From Beijerinckiaceae bacterium (GTDB lineage Bacteria > Pseudomonadota > Alphaproteobacteria > Rhizobiales > Beijerinckiaceae), in assembly GCA_021324915.1 (NCBI GenBank), contig JAJPIC010000019.1, forward strand, positions 38,641 through 102,640: 64,000 nucleotides of DNA, written 5' to 3'. Shown here one piece after another: positions 9,926 to 18,783 of this stretch. The stretch's first letter is position 1. The number at the start of each line of letters is the position of its first letter. The notes below the pieces were generated by a model. That model had not been told where the DNA came from. It made no database searches and saw nothing but the letters and a program-made list of their open reading frames with translations. A program made the translations under genes and the position numbers.

Positions 9926-11418
9926 CCGGCTAATGCCCCGAGTCGATCAGCTTTGATCCTGATAGGGCAAATTCGCTCGGAGCGTTTGTGCTCCTCGCCG
10001 AGCCGCAGCAGCTCCCTTCGAACGACGTCGTAATAGGTCAGGTTTCCATCCCAATCCGCCTGCGTCCCCAGGAGCCGCGCAAAAGTTTCGCGCGAGCGCA
10101 AAGCGATTGGCGAGATGAGTTCGCGACTGTATCTCCGCAAGAGTCTGCGACCTTCCTCGATGCCGAGCGTATCCCGTTTGGTCGAAATTCCTTCCGGATT
10201 CTGGAAGTAGACGACATGCGGCGTGTTGATTTTGAGGAACTGCTTGCCTCTCGAGATGCATCTCATCCAGAATTCGTAATCGCCCGCTGAGAGGAAGGAC
10301 GTATCGAAAAGTCCGAGCTCGTCGTGCAGCCTCTTTCGCCACATCGGCGCATTGTGCGGCGAGTTGAAGAGCAAGAGGTTTTGCGGCGTTATGATCGGGA
10401 GATCGCTTTTGAAGCCGAAGGCCGCAACCTCCTCGAAGCTGAGCGCGGGATCGAAGCTGTAGTAGAAATCCTGGTAGACGACATCGGCGAAGGCGTGCCG
10501 GTCGAGAGTCGCAGCCTGCAATTCAAATGAATCGGACCGGCGAAGATCGTCGAGGTTGGTATTGGTGAGATAGTCCCCGCGCGCCAGCTCGATTCCAATA
10601 TTCCAGGCGTCGTAGACGCCTATGCGGTGGTTGATGCGCTTATAAACGATATTGTCGTAGCGCTTTTGATATTCCGCAATGATCTCCTCTTCTCCCTCCG
10701 GCGAATTCGCATCGATGATAATGAGCTCGCTGCGATCGAAGATCGTCTGAGATGTGATGTTTTCCAAAAAGGATTCGATGTACCGCCGTCCTTTATAGAG
10801 GCTCGCAATCGCGGAGATTTTGTACTCTCCGGAATGTGAGAATTTGGCGGCGATCTTTCTGCGCGCCGAACGTGGCAGCCATTTCAAATTCAATTCCCGC
10901 GCCCTCTTCTCCCATATCGCGGGAGAGAGATATTCGCCGGTGCCCATGATCAAGCAATTGGACGGGTCGTGCCGCGGCCCAGCATGACGGCCTCTCGATC
11001 TGACGTGATCCTCAATGAGCTGCTGCACGAGCGCGTGGCGCCTCGCGCGATCCTCGCCGAGGAACGCCTTCCAATGTTCGAGGCTCTTCGGCGTCAGCCC
11101 TCTTTCAAGAAACAGCAGTTCCGCAATGTTCAGAATGAATTCGCCGTCGGACAGGTCGTCGAGCGGCCCCATGAGCCCCGGCTTCGACCGACGCTGTCGA
11201 GCCTCTTCGCTCGAATCGACGTCCTGCACGAGAGCGGAAAAGCTCATTCCGTCTCGAAGGGCAGCCAAGTAGCCCTTCAGCCCGATAGGATCGGGTGCAC
11301 GTCCCAGGCAATGTCTGTAGACGAAATCGATCCAGAAGCGGAATTCTTTATCAGTTTGCTGCGGCCGGCGCTTTCTTCCGGGAAAAATCCGGAGCTTCGG
11401 CCAAAATGGTTTGAACAT
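9922..11418 (-). CDS. DUF4214-like N-terminus fused to family 2 glycosyltransferase
   Basis: 498 residues. Residues about 25-75 (RFWIDFVYRHCLGRAPDPIG, then SALVQDVDSSEEAR) match the DUF4214 pattern, and about 88-140 look like a second degenerate copy (FILNIAELLFLERGLTP, then LVQQLIEDHVRS). A GT-A domain follows from about 200: KISAIASLYKGRRYIESFLE, ELIIIDANSPEGEEEII, and an acidic NTNLDDLR that is the likely DXD-like metal site. The product is probably a cytosolic inverting transferase. DUF4214 domains are usually found in S-layer, allergen-like or surface proteins, so the fusion to a glycosyltransferase suggests a protein- or surface-related acceptor. It is the first gene of the three-gene minus-strand unit. 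Confidence 0.85.
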   Translation of the reverse strand: MFKPFWPKLRIFPGRKRRPQQTDKEFRFWIDFVYRHCLGRAPDPIGLKGYLAALRDGMSFSALVQDVDSSEEARQRRSKPGLMGPLDDLSDGEFILNIAELLFLERGLTPKSLEHWKAFLGEDRARRHALVQQLIEDHVRSRGRHAGPRHDPSNCLIMGTGEYLSPAIWEKRARELNLKWLPRSARRKIAAKFSHSGEYKISAIASLYKGRRYIESFLENITSQTIFDRSELIIIDANSPEGEEEIIAEYQKRYDNIVYKRINHRIGVYDAWNIGIELARGDYLTNTNLDDLRRSDSFELQAATLDRHAFADVVYQDFYYSFDPALSFEEVAAFGFKSDLPIITPQNLLLFNSPHNAPMWRKRLHDELGLFDTSFLSAGDYEFWMRCISRGKQFLKINTPHVVYFQNPEGISTKRDTLGIEEGRRLLRRYSRELISPIALRSRETFARLLGTQADWDGNLTYYDVVRRELLRLGEEHKRSERICPIRIKADRLGALAG

Positions 11419-11569
11419 GATCTACCGCCCGCAATGGGAAGGCTCCCTCTCAATTGTCCTCAGCTTAATTCGCGCGGCGGCGCTTGCAAGAGAACTGCGG
11501 CTTGATCTCCACTGCTAGTTGAACTTGAATGATCCGCATTGATCCGCGGCTTCGCACGTCGTCCGGAAA

Positions 11570-12988
11570 ATGATTTTCGTTTCGCGAATATTCCTGGAGA
11601 TCTTCTTACCTCTTACGGTCGTTCTTTTTTATTGTCTTCGCATCGGCAATGCCCGCCTCGCTGCGCTTTCCCTCCTTGGCGCGTCCTTTGTTTTCTGTTC
11701 CGTCAACGGCTTGTGGCAAGCAGCTCTTCTGGCGTGTTCAATCCTTTTCAATTTTGGAATCGGAGCCGCGCTGTCGCGCACGCCGAATGATCGAACATTC
11801 GTGCGCCGTGCAGTTCTCATCCTCGGCATCGCGCTCGATCTGACAGCGCTCGGCTACTTCAAATACGCCGGCTTCTTCGTCGCAAATCTTGATGCAGCCT
11901 TCGGCCTCAGACTGACTCATCCCCAGGTAGTTCTGCCGGTCGGGATTTCCTTTTACACGTTCACGCAGATTGCTTTCCTCGCCGACGTTTACGCCGGCCG
12001 CGGGCCTTCGCGACATTCTCTTTCGAATTACGCGCTCTTCGTAACCTATTTCCCGCACGTCATCGCCGGGCCGATTATTCACTGGCGTCAGATGATGCCG
12101 CAATTCGCGCGCTTGAGCGCGCCGGGGAGCAAATTGCTCGGCTCGCCGGAACATCGCGAAGCGATTTGCCGAGGCCTGACCTTGTTCGGCATTGGGCTCG
12201 CGAAAAAAATCTTCATCGCGGATCAGCTCGCGCCCTTTGTCGACAAGGGCTATGCGGCGACGGGCGCGCTCGGCTTTGCCGATGCCTGGCTGCTCAGCCT
12301 CGCTTATTCATTTCAGCTCTATTACGACTTCTCGGGCTATTGCGATATGGCGATCGGCGCCTCGTTGCTGTTCGGCGTGCAGCTTCCATTCAATTTCGAC
12401 GGCCCTTATCGCGCGAGCTCGATCCAGGAATTCTGGCGCCGCTGGCATATCACGCTGTCAAACTGGCTGCGCGACTACGTCTTTATCCCGCTCGGAGGCA
12501 GCCGCGGCGGCACCGCGAAACGATTGCGCAATCTCTTTGCGACTTTTCTCCTCGGCGGCTTCTGGCACGGGGCGGCTTGGACATTTGTGCTTTGGGGCGC
12601 TTTGCATGGCCTCGCCTATAGCGTCCATCTTCTTTGGCAGCGAATCCCGTATCGACTTCCCGCGCCGGCCGCCGTCGCCCTGACTTTCCTATTCGTGAAC
12701 GCGGCCTGGGTTTTCTTCCGGGCGCCTGAACTCGGCTCGGCTTTGAACGTTCTCTCGGCCATGGCTTCACCCATGCGCGCGGGGCATGCCCTGCCGCCCG
12801 AGGCCTGGCTTCTGATCGGATTGGCAGGGCTTCCGATATGGATAGCGCCGACGAGCCAACAGCTCGCGCTCGAGACAAAGATCGGAATAAGTCCTCTGAC
12901 CGCGTCTCTCGTCGGCGCTTGCCTGTTGCTAGCAATCCTTGCGTGCAACACGTCGGCGCCTTCGCCATTCCTCTATTTCAATTTCTGA
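11570..12988 (+). CDS. MBOAT family membrane-bound O-acyltransferase (AlgI-like)
   Basis: Multi-pass membrane acyltransferase of 472 residues that moves acyl (usually acetyl) groups across the inner membrane for O-acylation of exported glycans. It shows the AlgI-type features VGISFYTFTQIAFLADVY, YFPHVIAGPIIH, YYDFSGYCDMAIG, FWRRWHITLSNWLRDYVFIPLGGSR and the catalytic-His region LLGGFWHGAAWTFVLWGALHGL. It lies divergent from the three-gene glycosyltransferase unit, about 150 bases away. Its stop is followed 2 bases later by the GTG start of the next gene, an SGNH-like protein. This matches the usual MBOAT/SGNH pairing in polysaccharide O-acetylation. Confidence 0.93.
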   Translation: MIFVSRIFLEIFLPLTVVLFYCLRIGNARLAALSLLGASFVFCSVNGLWQAALLACSILFNFGIGAALSRTPNDRTFVRRAVLILGIALDLTALGYFKYAGFFVANLDAAFGLRLTHPQVVLPVGISFYTFTQIAFLADVYAGRGPSRHSLSNYALFVTYFPHVIAGPIIHWRQMMPQFARLSAPGSKLLGSPEHREAICRGLTLFGIGLAKKIFIADQLAPFVDKGYAATGALGFADAWLLSLAYSFQLYYDFSGYCDMAIGASLLFGVQLPFNFDGPYRASSIQEFWRRWHITLSNWLRDYVFIPLGGSRGGTAKRLRNLFATFLLGGFWHGAAWTFVLWGALHGLAYSVHLLWQRIPYRLPAPAAVALTFLFVNAAWVFFRAPELGSALNVLSAMASPMRAGHALPPEAWLLIGLAGLPIWIAPTSQQLALETKIGISPLTASLVGACLLLAILACNTSAPSPFLYFNF

Positions 12989-12990
12989 CC

Positions 12991-14481
12991 GTGACGATAG
13001 CGAAATTTGTCCTTTATCTTGCCTCTATTCTCACAGGGCTTGTCGCCTGTTTCGCGGCCTTCTTTCTTTTCGTCGATCGATTCGTCATTCCGGACCGCGA
13101 TGTCGCGCTCCTCAATTATCACCAGATCCTGCTGGAGGCGGTGCCAAGCCCACGAATCATCATCGAGAGCGGATCGAATTCGGCGCATGGCATCGAACCT
13201 GCGCTGATCGAGGCGGCCTTCGGGCTTCCGACAATCGATATCGCGGATTATGCGGGCGTGCCTCTTCCAGCAAAGGTCAGCCGGCTGGAGAAATATGCAA
13301 GAGCCGGCGACATCATCCTTATGCCCCTCGAGTGGCCCTATTATTTTAGAGACTCTTACTCTTCCGATTTCCTCGAGGGAATGATCAACCCGAATGATCC
13401 ATTCGATTCTGCGACCTATTATTTCGCGCTTTCACGCCTCGACCGGATGGATCTCGTCTTCCGTTACATGAACTTTCACTATTTGTCGGAGGGACTCGCA
13501 TATCGCTTCAATGAAAATCATTACGAGCGTATCGCGTGGCGGCTCGATAACGTCCTCGCGGAGATGGACATGAGCCTCGAGGGCGACGTGAAAATGCCGT
13601 GGATACGCACGCGGGAAGTGCGCGGAGAGACTTGCCAAACCTTCATTGGTGCCTTCGACAGCCCTCTTTCCGGCATGGTGCAGGCGGTCGCTGCACGTCT
13701 GGCGAAACTTCAGATGGAGCGGCACCTAAAGATCATTGTCACCTGGCCCGCCGTGGCCGGAAAAGATTGCTACGATTCTCGCGCCCTTGCTCACCTCGTC
13801 TCACGGGTGAGAACGATGTTCGCGCGCGCCGGAATTCAGGTCATCGGGACGCCACAAGACTCCCTGTTCTCGGACCCTCACGTCCTGAACACGTACTACC
13901 ACATAGACCCGGCCGCTGCCCACGAACGCACGCTCCGCCTCATCGAGGTCCTGAAATCAGCCGGTCTCCGCGCGAACCCGACGCCGGCGAGGGCGATCCG
14001 TCCGCTCGTCGCGGCTGCCGTGGCACAGGAACAAGATCGGATCAACGCGAGCGTCAGTGCAAGACTGCTGCCGCTTGCCGCCGGTGTTTACACCCCCGGG
14101 ACCGATGAATTCAAAAGGCACTTTTATCTCGTCAAAGGCGGATGGCAACAGCAGGAGTCCTGGGGCGTATGGTCCCGCGGAGCGAGCTCGATCATTTCGA
14201 TCGGTCGGGTTCCGGAGAGCTGCCAAATGACCTTGAAGGCGAGATATTTAAGACCGGATCGGCCGGCGCGTGTTTTCGTAGATGACGTTTTCGTCAAAAC
14301 CGAGGACGGAGCCCCCGTCGCATTGGCGCCGAGCGGTGGCGCGGTCTCGATCCGGCTCGATCATCCGGAGCCCAAATCGCCGAAGGAACTCGGGCTCTCG
14401 AATGACGAGCGCACAATCGCATTCGGCCTCGAGAAGATCATTGTCCAATGCAACACGACACTGGCCAGCGGCGAGCGCTGA
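12991..14481 (+). CDS. SGNH-like periplasmic protein, MBOAT partner
   Basis: About 496 residues with one N-terminal membrane anchor (IAKFVLYLASILTGLVACF). I start it at the GTG at 12991, immediately after the MBOAT stop, because the longer in-frame extension (from 12838) lies inside the MBOAT gene and is not protein-like. After the anchor, RIIIESGSNSAHGIEP gives a candidate SGNH block I with the Ser and Asn, and SDPHVLNTYYHIDPAAAHE resembles the C-terminal Asp/His block. The C-terminal 120 residues form an extra domain of unknown fold. By analogy with AlgJ/AlgX- or DltD-like partners it probably passes the acyl group delivered by the MBOAT to the glycan. The function is inferred from motif and context. 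Confidence 0.72.
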   Translation: MTIAKFVLYLASILTGLVACFAAFFLFVDRFVIPDRDVALLNYHQILLEAVPSPRIIIESGSNSAHGIEPALIEAAFGLPTIDIADYAGVPLPAKVSRLEKYARAGDIILMPLEWPYYFRDSYSSDFLEGMINPNDPFDSATYYFALSRLDRMDLVFRYMNFHYLSEGLAYRFNENHYERIAWRLDNVLAEMDMSLEGDVKMPWIRTREVRGETCQTFIGAFDSPLSGMVQAVAARLAKLQMERHLKIIVTWPAVAGKDCYDSRALAHLVSRVRTMFARAGIQVIGTPQDSLFSDPHVLNTYYHIDPAAAHERTLRLIEVLKSAGLRANPTPARAIRPLVAAAVAQEQDRINASVSARLLPLAAGVYTPGTDEFKRHFYLVKGGWQQQESWGVWSRGASSIISIGRVPESCQMTLKARYLRPDRPARVFVDDVFVKTEDGAPVALAPSGGAVSIRLDHPEPKSPKELGLSNDERTIAFGLEKIIVQCNTTLASGER

Positions 14482-14511
14482 TCATGTTCGAAGTATTGGC
14501 CCGGGCGGAAC

Positions 14512-15324
14512 TCACGCTGTCGCGTGAGCGACGATATGGGGACAAGCCGCGCCGGTGCGGGCCAGCGGAAGCACGAATTCCGCGACAATCTCAGCTTTTC
14601 CAAATCCCGCGCATTGCAGCATTTCGATGAGGCATCTCTTGTTGAAAATCCACCAGCTGCGACGGTCAGGATCACCAGTCGGTCCCACAAGAACCGCCAG
14701 CGCAAATGCTTCGTGAGGGGACATGTCAATGGAAGGCGAAGCGATGATGCATAGTCCTCCAGGGCGAATCACGTTCCGGAGCCGCTCGAACGCGCGCATG
14801 CAGTCGCGCAAATGGGAAGTCAGCGATCCCATAAAGATCAGGTCGAAAGGTCCGCCCACGGTTGTGGGACTGATATTATAGACATTCACCGTTTTTGGGA
14901 TGACCTTCGAGGCGAGCGCCATATGCGCGAAGTCGAAGGCCCCCGTGATGTGCCTGCGCGTATAGCCCTCGACATCCCCGATTTCTGCAAGCCGGCGATC
15001 TCTTTCCGCTTCACCCCCCACGAAATCCCAATCGAAGAACGAGCCGATCTCGGTTGCCGTGACCTCGGCGCCGCGGCGCTCGAACTCAAACGAAAAGAAA
15101 CCGCTTCCTCGACCGACATCGAGCACTTTCATTCCGGACATGTCGGACGGAAAACGATAGAAGTCGAGATATTCTCGCATGTCGTAGTCGCCGGGCGTGA
15201 TCACGCCCTTGCCCAAATCGATGCTGTGATACCAGTAATATTCGCTGGCGAGCTCGCGCAATTGTCGGGCGCTGAGACTCTCGACTTCAAAATCGGCGAG
15301 CTTCGATCCTTCGGCGATCTGCAT
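14512..15324 (-). CDS. Class I SAM-dependent methyltransferase
   Basis: 270 residues from an ATG at 15324, preceded by GGGAGG at good spacing; the open frame reaches 15366 but lacks a ribosome site there. The SAM-binding core is MKVLDVGRGSGFFSFEFER (motif I, with Arg where a Cys or Ala is usual), then VTATEIGSFFDWDF (acidic loop), FDLIFMGSLTSHLRD (motif II) and GGLCIIASP. The N-terminal segment YYWYHSIDLGKGVITPG is typical of small-molecule methyltransferases related to the CmoB/DUF1698 type. It points toward the SGNH gene (convergent). In this glycan region a sugar or glycolipid substrate is plausible but unproven. Confidence 0.8.
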   Translation of the reverse strand: MQIAEGSKLADFEVESLSARQLRELASEYYWYHSIDLGKGVITPGDYDMREYLDFYRFPSDMSGMKVLDVGRGSGFFSFEFERRGAEVTATEIGSFFDWDFVGGEAERDRRLAEIGDVEGYTRRHITGAFDFAHMALASKVIPKTVNVYNISPTTVGGPFDLIFMGSLTSHLRDCMRAFERLRNVIRPGGLCIIASPSIDMSPHEAFALAVLVGPTGDPDRRSWWIFNKRCLIEMLQCAGFGKAEIVAEFVLPLARTGAACPHIVAHATA

Positions 15325-15571
15325 CGGCGGTTGTCCTCCCGCTGCTTGGAAGAGGATAAGCCGCATGCGCTGAGACGGCCATGGAAATGTGTCGGCTAGC
15401 CGATCCCATCAACACCGGCCATCGCGGACCATAGTGCCCGCTCGGCATGCATTCGGCGCGGCCGCGAGCTCAAGTCCCCTGCATTCCGCGCCTTTGATGG
15501 TTGCGGCGAAGCCCAGGGCTCGTTAAGACTGCCTTCAGCTGGACGGTTTCGAAAATGGGCCTGGGGAAGCC

Positions 15572-16306
15572 ATGTCGATGCGGATGATGCAAATTCGGGT
15601 TGGCGCGGCAATTATCTCTCTCGCTCTGGCGGGCCCTATGTCGGCGCAGACCTTATTCCCGTCGCAGCCGGCTCGGGATGCCGAAGATCTGTCGCGGCCC
15701 TCCCCTTCGTCCGGTTTGAGCCTGGAGAAGAACGGGACTGCCTTTTTCGTCGACGGCTCTGGGCACATGCTGACGGCGGGCCACGCCGCAGCGGATTGCG
15801 CGCGCCTCTTCATCTCCAAGGAAGGCCAGGTCGAACTGGCTCGTCTCGTGGCGCTCGCGGCCGACGTCGATCTCGCCCTGATCAAGGTTCCGAAGACTTT
15901 GGGCCTCTCGGCCGTGTTCCCGCGCAGCGGGATGGCCACCGCCAGCGACATGGTCTTCGCCGCCGGCTATGACAAATTGCCGGACATGATGAAACAAGGC
16001 CTGCTCGCCAACGCGACGATTGCGCCGAGCGGCGGCGAGGCCGGATATCTCGCAATCGATTCCGACGTGACATTCGGCGCGAGCGGCGCGCCGGTGCTCG
16101 ATAGCCGGGGCCTGGTTCAGGGCATTGTCAGCCGCCGCACGCGGGAAGACCATGTTCTCGCCGTCGATGCCGCATCGGCAAAGGCCTTTCTGGCGGCGAG
16201 CGGGGTCGCCTTCGAGCAAGACGACCGTTCGCAAATCGCAGCATCGGGCTCGCGCGCCAATCGCGCCGCCTCGATATCGGCGCGTGTCACCTGCCTGCAA
16301 AATTAG
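15572..16306 (+). CDS. Secreted trypsin-like serine protease
   Basis: 244 residues with an N-terminal signal peptide (hydrophobic VGAAIISLALAG, then MSAQ) and a chymotrypsin-fold domain. The visible triad is His71 in LTAGHAAADC, Asp100 (or Asp98) in DVDLALIKV, and Ser171 in FGASGAPVLD. The nucleophile motif is GASGAP rather than the more common GNSGGP. There is no PDZ domain, so this is shorter than DegP/HtrA proteins and resembles stand-alone periplasmic S1 family members. About 250 bases of shared upstream sequence separate it from the divergent methyltransferase gene. Substrate unknown. Confidence 0.82.
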   Translation: MSMRMMQIRVGAAIISLALAGPMSAQTLFPSQPARDAEDLSRPSPSSGLSLEKNGTAFFVDGSGHMLTAGHAAADCARLFISKEGQVELARLVALAADVDLALIKVPKTLGLSAVFPRSGMATASDMVFAAGYDKLPDMMKQGLLANATIAPSGGEAGYLAIDSDVTFGASGAPVLDSRGLVQGIVSRRTREDHVLAVDAASAKAFLAASGVAFEQDDRSQIAASGSRANRAASISARVTCLQN

Positions 16307-16345
16307 GCAGCCATAAGTTCGGGTCCGACCGGCAATCTCGACCCC

Positions 16346-16846
16346 ATGCTGTATATCGACCATTGTTTCCGCGCATTTGTCGTGGGCCTATTTTTGCTCG
16401 TTGCAGCTTTGCCGGCGCTCGGCGCGCCGAGCCACGTATCGCCGGCCGAATCGGGCCCTGCGCTGGCACAAACGGGGGCTCCGGGCCTCGAATACCGGGA
16501 CCCGTCCCAGGCGCCGCCCGCTTGGGGTCAGTTTGCCAAATTGGTGAAATATCGCTTCGAAACCTGGATCTCCGCGAACGAGGCGGTAGCGAACCGGTTC
16601 CGCGCCTATCTCACCGATCATGCCGGAAAGGAGAATGGGCCGCCACAGACGCTGATCGTGCGCGCATGGCTCAATCCCGACGGCACGGTCGAGCGGGTCT
16701 CATTTCCCACGCTGAACGATGCTCAGGCCGACAAGGATCTGCACACGATTCTCATGCGCGGCAATATCGGCGAGGCGCCGCCGCCCGAAATGTTGCAGCC
16801 CCTCAACCTGCGCTTCACGCTCAACATCAAATCGAAGAAGAAATAG
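16346..16846 (+). CDS. Secreted protein with TonB-C-like C-terminus
   Basis: 166 residues with a signal peptide or N-terminal anchor (RAFVVGLFLLVAALPALGAP). After a Pro-rich linker, the C-terminal 95 residues contain the pattern VRAWLNPDGTVERVSF, then LHTILMRGNIGEAPPPEM and a final RFTLNIKSKKK, which resembles the small C-terminal fold of TonB/TolA-type proteins found in energy-transducer paralogues. It follows the protease gene by 39 bases and could be co-transcribed with it. Its last 20 bases overlap the end of the convergent glycosyltransferase gene. The role is unknown. Confidence 0.6.
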   Translation: MLYIDHCFRAFVVGLFLLVAALPALGAPSHVSPAESGPALAQTGAPGLEYRDPSQAPPAWGQFAKLVKYRFETWISANEAVANRFRAYLTDHAGKENGPPQTLIVRAWLNPDGTVERVSFPTLNDAQADKDLHTILMRGNIGEAPPPEMLQPLNLRFTLNIKSKKK

Positions 16847-17612
16847 GCGGAGATCCGCCGCGGGTCTCGGGGAATTTCGGCGCGTCTTTGAAGAAGCGTT
16901 CGGTTCCGTGGCGCGCGACGAGCGATCCGAAGAAGGAGTTGCGGTCAGGCAAAATCGACTTGTCGAAGCCGGTGCGCCTTGCCATCTCGTTCCACAAGTG
17001 AAGCGCATAGGACGAACCGCAACTCTGCTGAACGCACTCCCTGAAATTGCTCATGAAGATCTTATACCAGTCGAGATAATGAACGGGATAGAAGGCGGGT
17101 GCCGGCAAGATGCTGTTCGACCATCGCTTATCCCGGACGAAGCCCGTTAGGAGCTGGGGGCCCGTTTCACCCCATTTGGCTTTTTTTCCGATCGCCGCGG
17201 CCCTTTCGGCAAGCTCTTTCGCCATTGCCGAATCCAACCGCAGAACTGCGCTGCCGACGAGATTCGTATCTTCCCAGGCAGCGCCAATCGCCGCCTTGCC
17301 AGAAGCCGGCCATTCCCGGCTCAAGCAGACGACATCGGTATCGATCCACCAACCATCCGCAAGTTCAAGCAGCTTATAGCGAAAGCGATTGCTAAATCCC
17401 GACACGCTGCCGCGGCCCGGGTCCGAATTGTAAAAGAATAAATGTTCCCTTTTCAAAATGCGCGCCGCATCGAAGATCCTGAAATGCGACGGGGCACCGC
17501 AATCTTCATAGGCGAAAATGGTTACGTCATGGCCGTGGTCCAGAAAGGACTGGATGCAAGTGGCCTCGAACCCAGTAAGCCTGCCATGGAAAAAAGTAAC
17601 GAACGACGCCAT
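16827..17612 (-). CDS. Glycosyltransferase with DXD sugar-binding motif (GT32-like)
   Basis: 261 residues. The N-terminal MASFVTFFHGRLTGFEATCI and the central GWWIDTDVVCLSR (Asp91-Thr-Asp93) are typical of the DXD sugar-binding region shared by GT32 and alpha-1,4-galactosyltransferase-like enzymes. A later SYALHLWNEMARRTGF with a His-Leu-Trp motif is also characteristic of this group. It is likely cytosolic and acts on a glycan or glycolipid. It is separated from the neighbouring minus-strand unknown gene by 80 bases and may be transcribed with it. Donor and acceptor are not determinable. Confidence 0.8.
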   Translation of the reverse strand: MASFVTFFHGRLTGFEATCIQSFLDHGHDVTIFAYEDCGAPSHFRIFDAARILKREHLFFYNSDPGRGSVSGFSNRFRYKLLELADGWWIDTDVVCLSREWPASGKAAIGAAWEDTNLVGSAVLRLDSAMAKELAERAAAIGKKAKWGETGPQLLTGFVRDKRWSNSILPAPAFYPVHYLDWYKIFMSNFRECVQQSCGSSYALHLWNEMARRTGFDKSILPDRNSFFGSLVARHGTERFFKDAPKFPETRGGSPPISSSI

Positions 17613-17692
17613 CGCTATTCAGAGAACCTCTCTCGCTCAATCATTCACTTCGATCCGTCTTGGCTTGCAACGCGAAGACGGGGCGGCGCCTT

Positions 17693-18625
17693 TCAAACGA
17701 AAGACGCGACTTGTTCCATGAAGTTCTGGCTTAAGACCGCAGGGTCGCGTAGACGCCGCATGATGGCCCGGTAAGTCGCGGCGCGGGCACGCATCTCATC
17801 GAGATTCGAAAGCAGGACGCGCGCCAGCTCGATGGCGCCGCCGCGCCAGAGCAGGAAGCAATCTCCGAGATGAGGTTTGAGCGATTTCGGCGGCAGTCCC
17901 ACCGGCACGGAGCCGGCGTAGGCGCATTCGGCATATTTGGCGAGCTCGCTTTCATAGACCGTGGGACAAAGAAAGAAATGCGTGAACCGAGCCGCATAAT
18001 CCACGAAGCGCTCGCGCACGATGGCATGTTTCAGAGCCGCACCTTTGTCGGGATAGCCGGGATGCGGGAGATCGGTGATGATGGCGCGCAACAGAGGATT
18101 GCGGCCGCGTTGTCGCCGTAATTTCTGCCGCAACGGATAAAGCTTAGGGTCGTTGGCACCGGCCAGAAAAATGCGCCGGCGCCGCGCCTCTAGACCGCAA
18201 TCGACTTCACGCCTTCGCTCATAAGGATAAGGGAGATGGACGACGCGCGAGATTGCGAGCTTTTGCACGAAATCGCGAAACGGCCCTTCCGGGTCGTAAG
18301 TCGTCGCGAAATGGACGCCGGGTCTGTCGGCGCAGCTGAAAATATATTTCACGCACGGGTTCGCCGACAAAACCATGTCAGGATCGCTGATACGGAAGAA
18401 GATCGGGATGCGCCTTTCGGCCGGCCGGGCGAGGAAAGCCTCGATGATATTCACGTCTTCAGGTTCGAGGCGGTTGTCCAGAACGCCGATGTCGCAGGCG
18501 CATGCGGTAAGCCGCTCGACGGGCTCGACCCGCCACCCGAAAGCCGCGCCGAAACTCGGACCGACCCCGAAATAAATGGCTTCCTCATAAGGATGTGATC
18601 CGGAAACGAAGTAAGTAATTTCCAT
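17693..18625 (-). CDS. Glycosyltransferase-like protein, family uncertain
   Basis: About 310 residues from the ATG at 18625 (MEITYFVSGSHPYEEAIYFG); the open frame continues to 18970 without protein-like sequence. It has a GT-B-like layout: an N-terminal region that mentions no known catalytic motif, a middle VVHLPYPYERRREVDCG, a Rossmann-like RRIFLAGANDPKLYPLRQKL, and a C-terminal segment HFFLCPTVYESELAKYAECAYAGSVPVG that resembles the donor-site region of exostosin/GT1-type proteins. It lies between two glycosyltransferase genes on the same strand, which supports a glycan role. I do not recognise the family with certainty. Confidence 0.6.
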   Translation of the reverse strand: MEITYFVSGSHPYEEAIYFGVGPSFGAAFGWRVEPVERLTACACDIGVLDNRLEPEDVNIIEAFLARPAERRIPIFFRISDPDMVLSANPCVKYIFSCADRPGVHFATTYDPEGPFRDFVQKLAISRVVHLPYPYERRREVDCGLEARRRRIFLAGANDPKLYPLRQKLRRQRGRNPLLRAIITDLPHPGYPDKGAALKHAIVRERFVDYAARFTHFFLCPTVYESELAKYAECAYAGSVPVGLPPKSLKPHLGDCFLLWRGGAIELARVLLSNLDEMRARAATYRAIMRRLRDPAVLSQNFMEQVASFV

Positions 18626-18783
18626 TCGCCTGCTCGCGAAAGATTGACGTTCGAAATTTCGCGCGCCAGTGAGGCGCGCACTTGCCGGAACAGGGCATTT
18701 GCCCGTATGCTGCGACAAGCCTATGTCGACAATCGCTGCTTCTCTTGAATCGGCCACGCGATCAACGCGCGGCCGGCGTCGAA

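Noticed and set aside
12838..12990. Extension of the SGNH-like gene to an ATG at 12838
   Set aside because: It lies inside the MBOAT gene, is not protein-like, and the GTG at 12991 directly follows the MBOAT stop.
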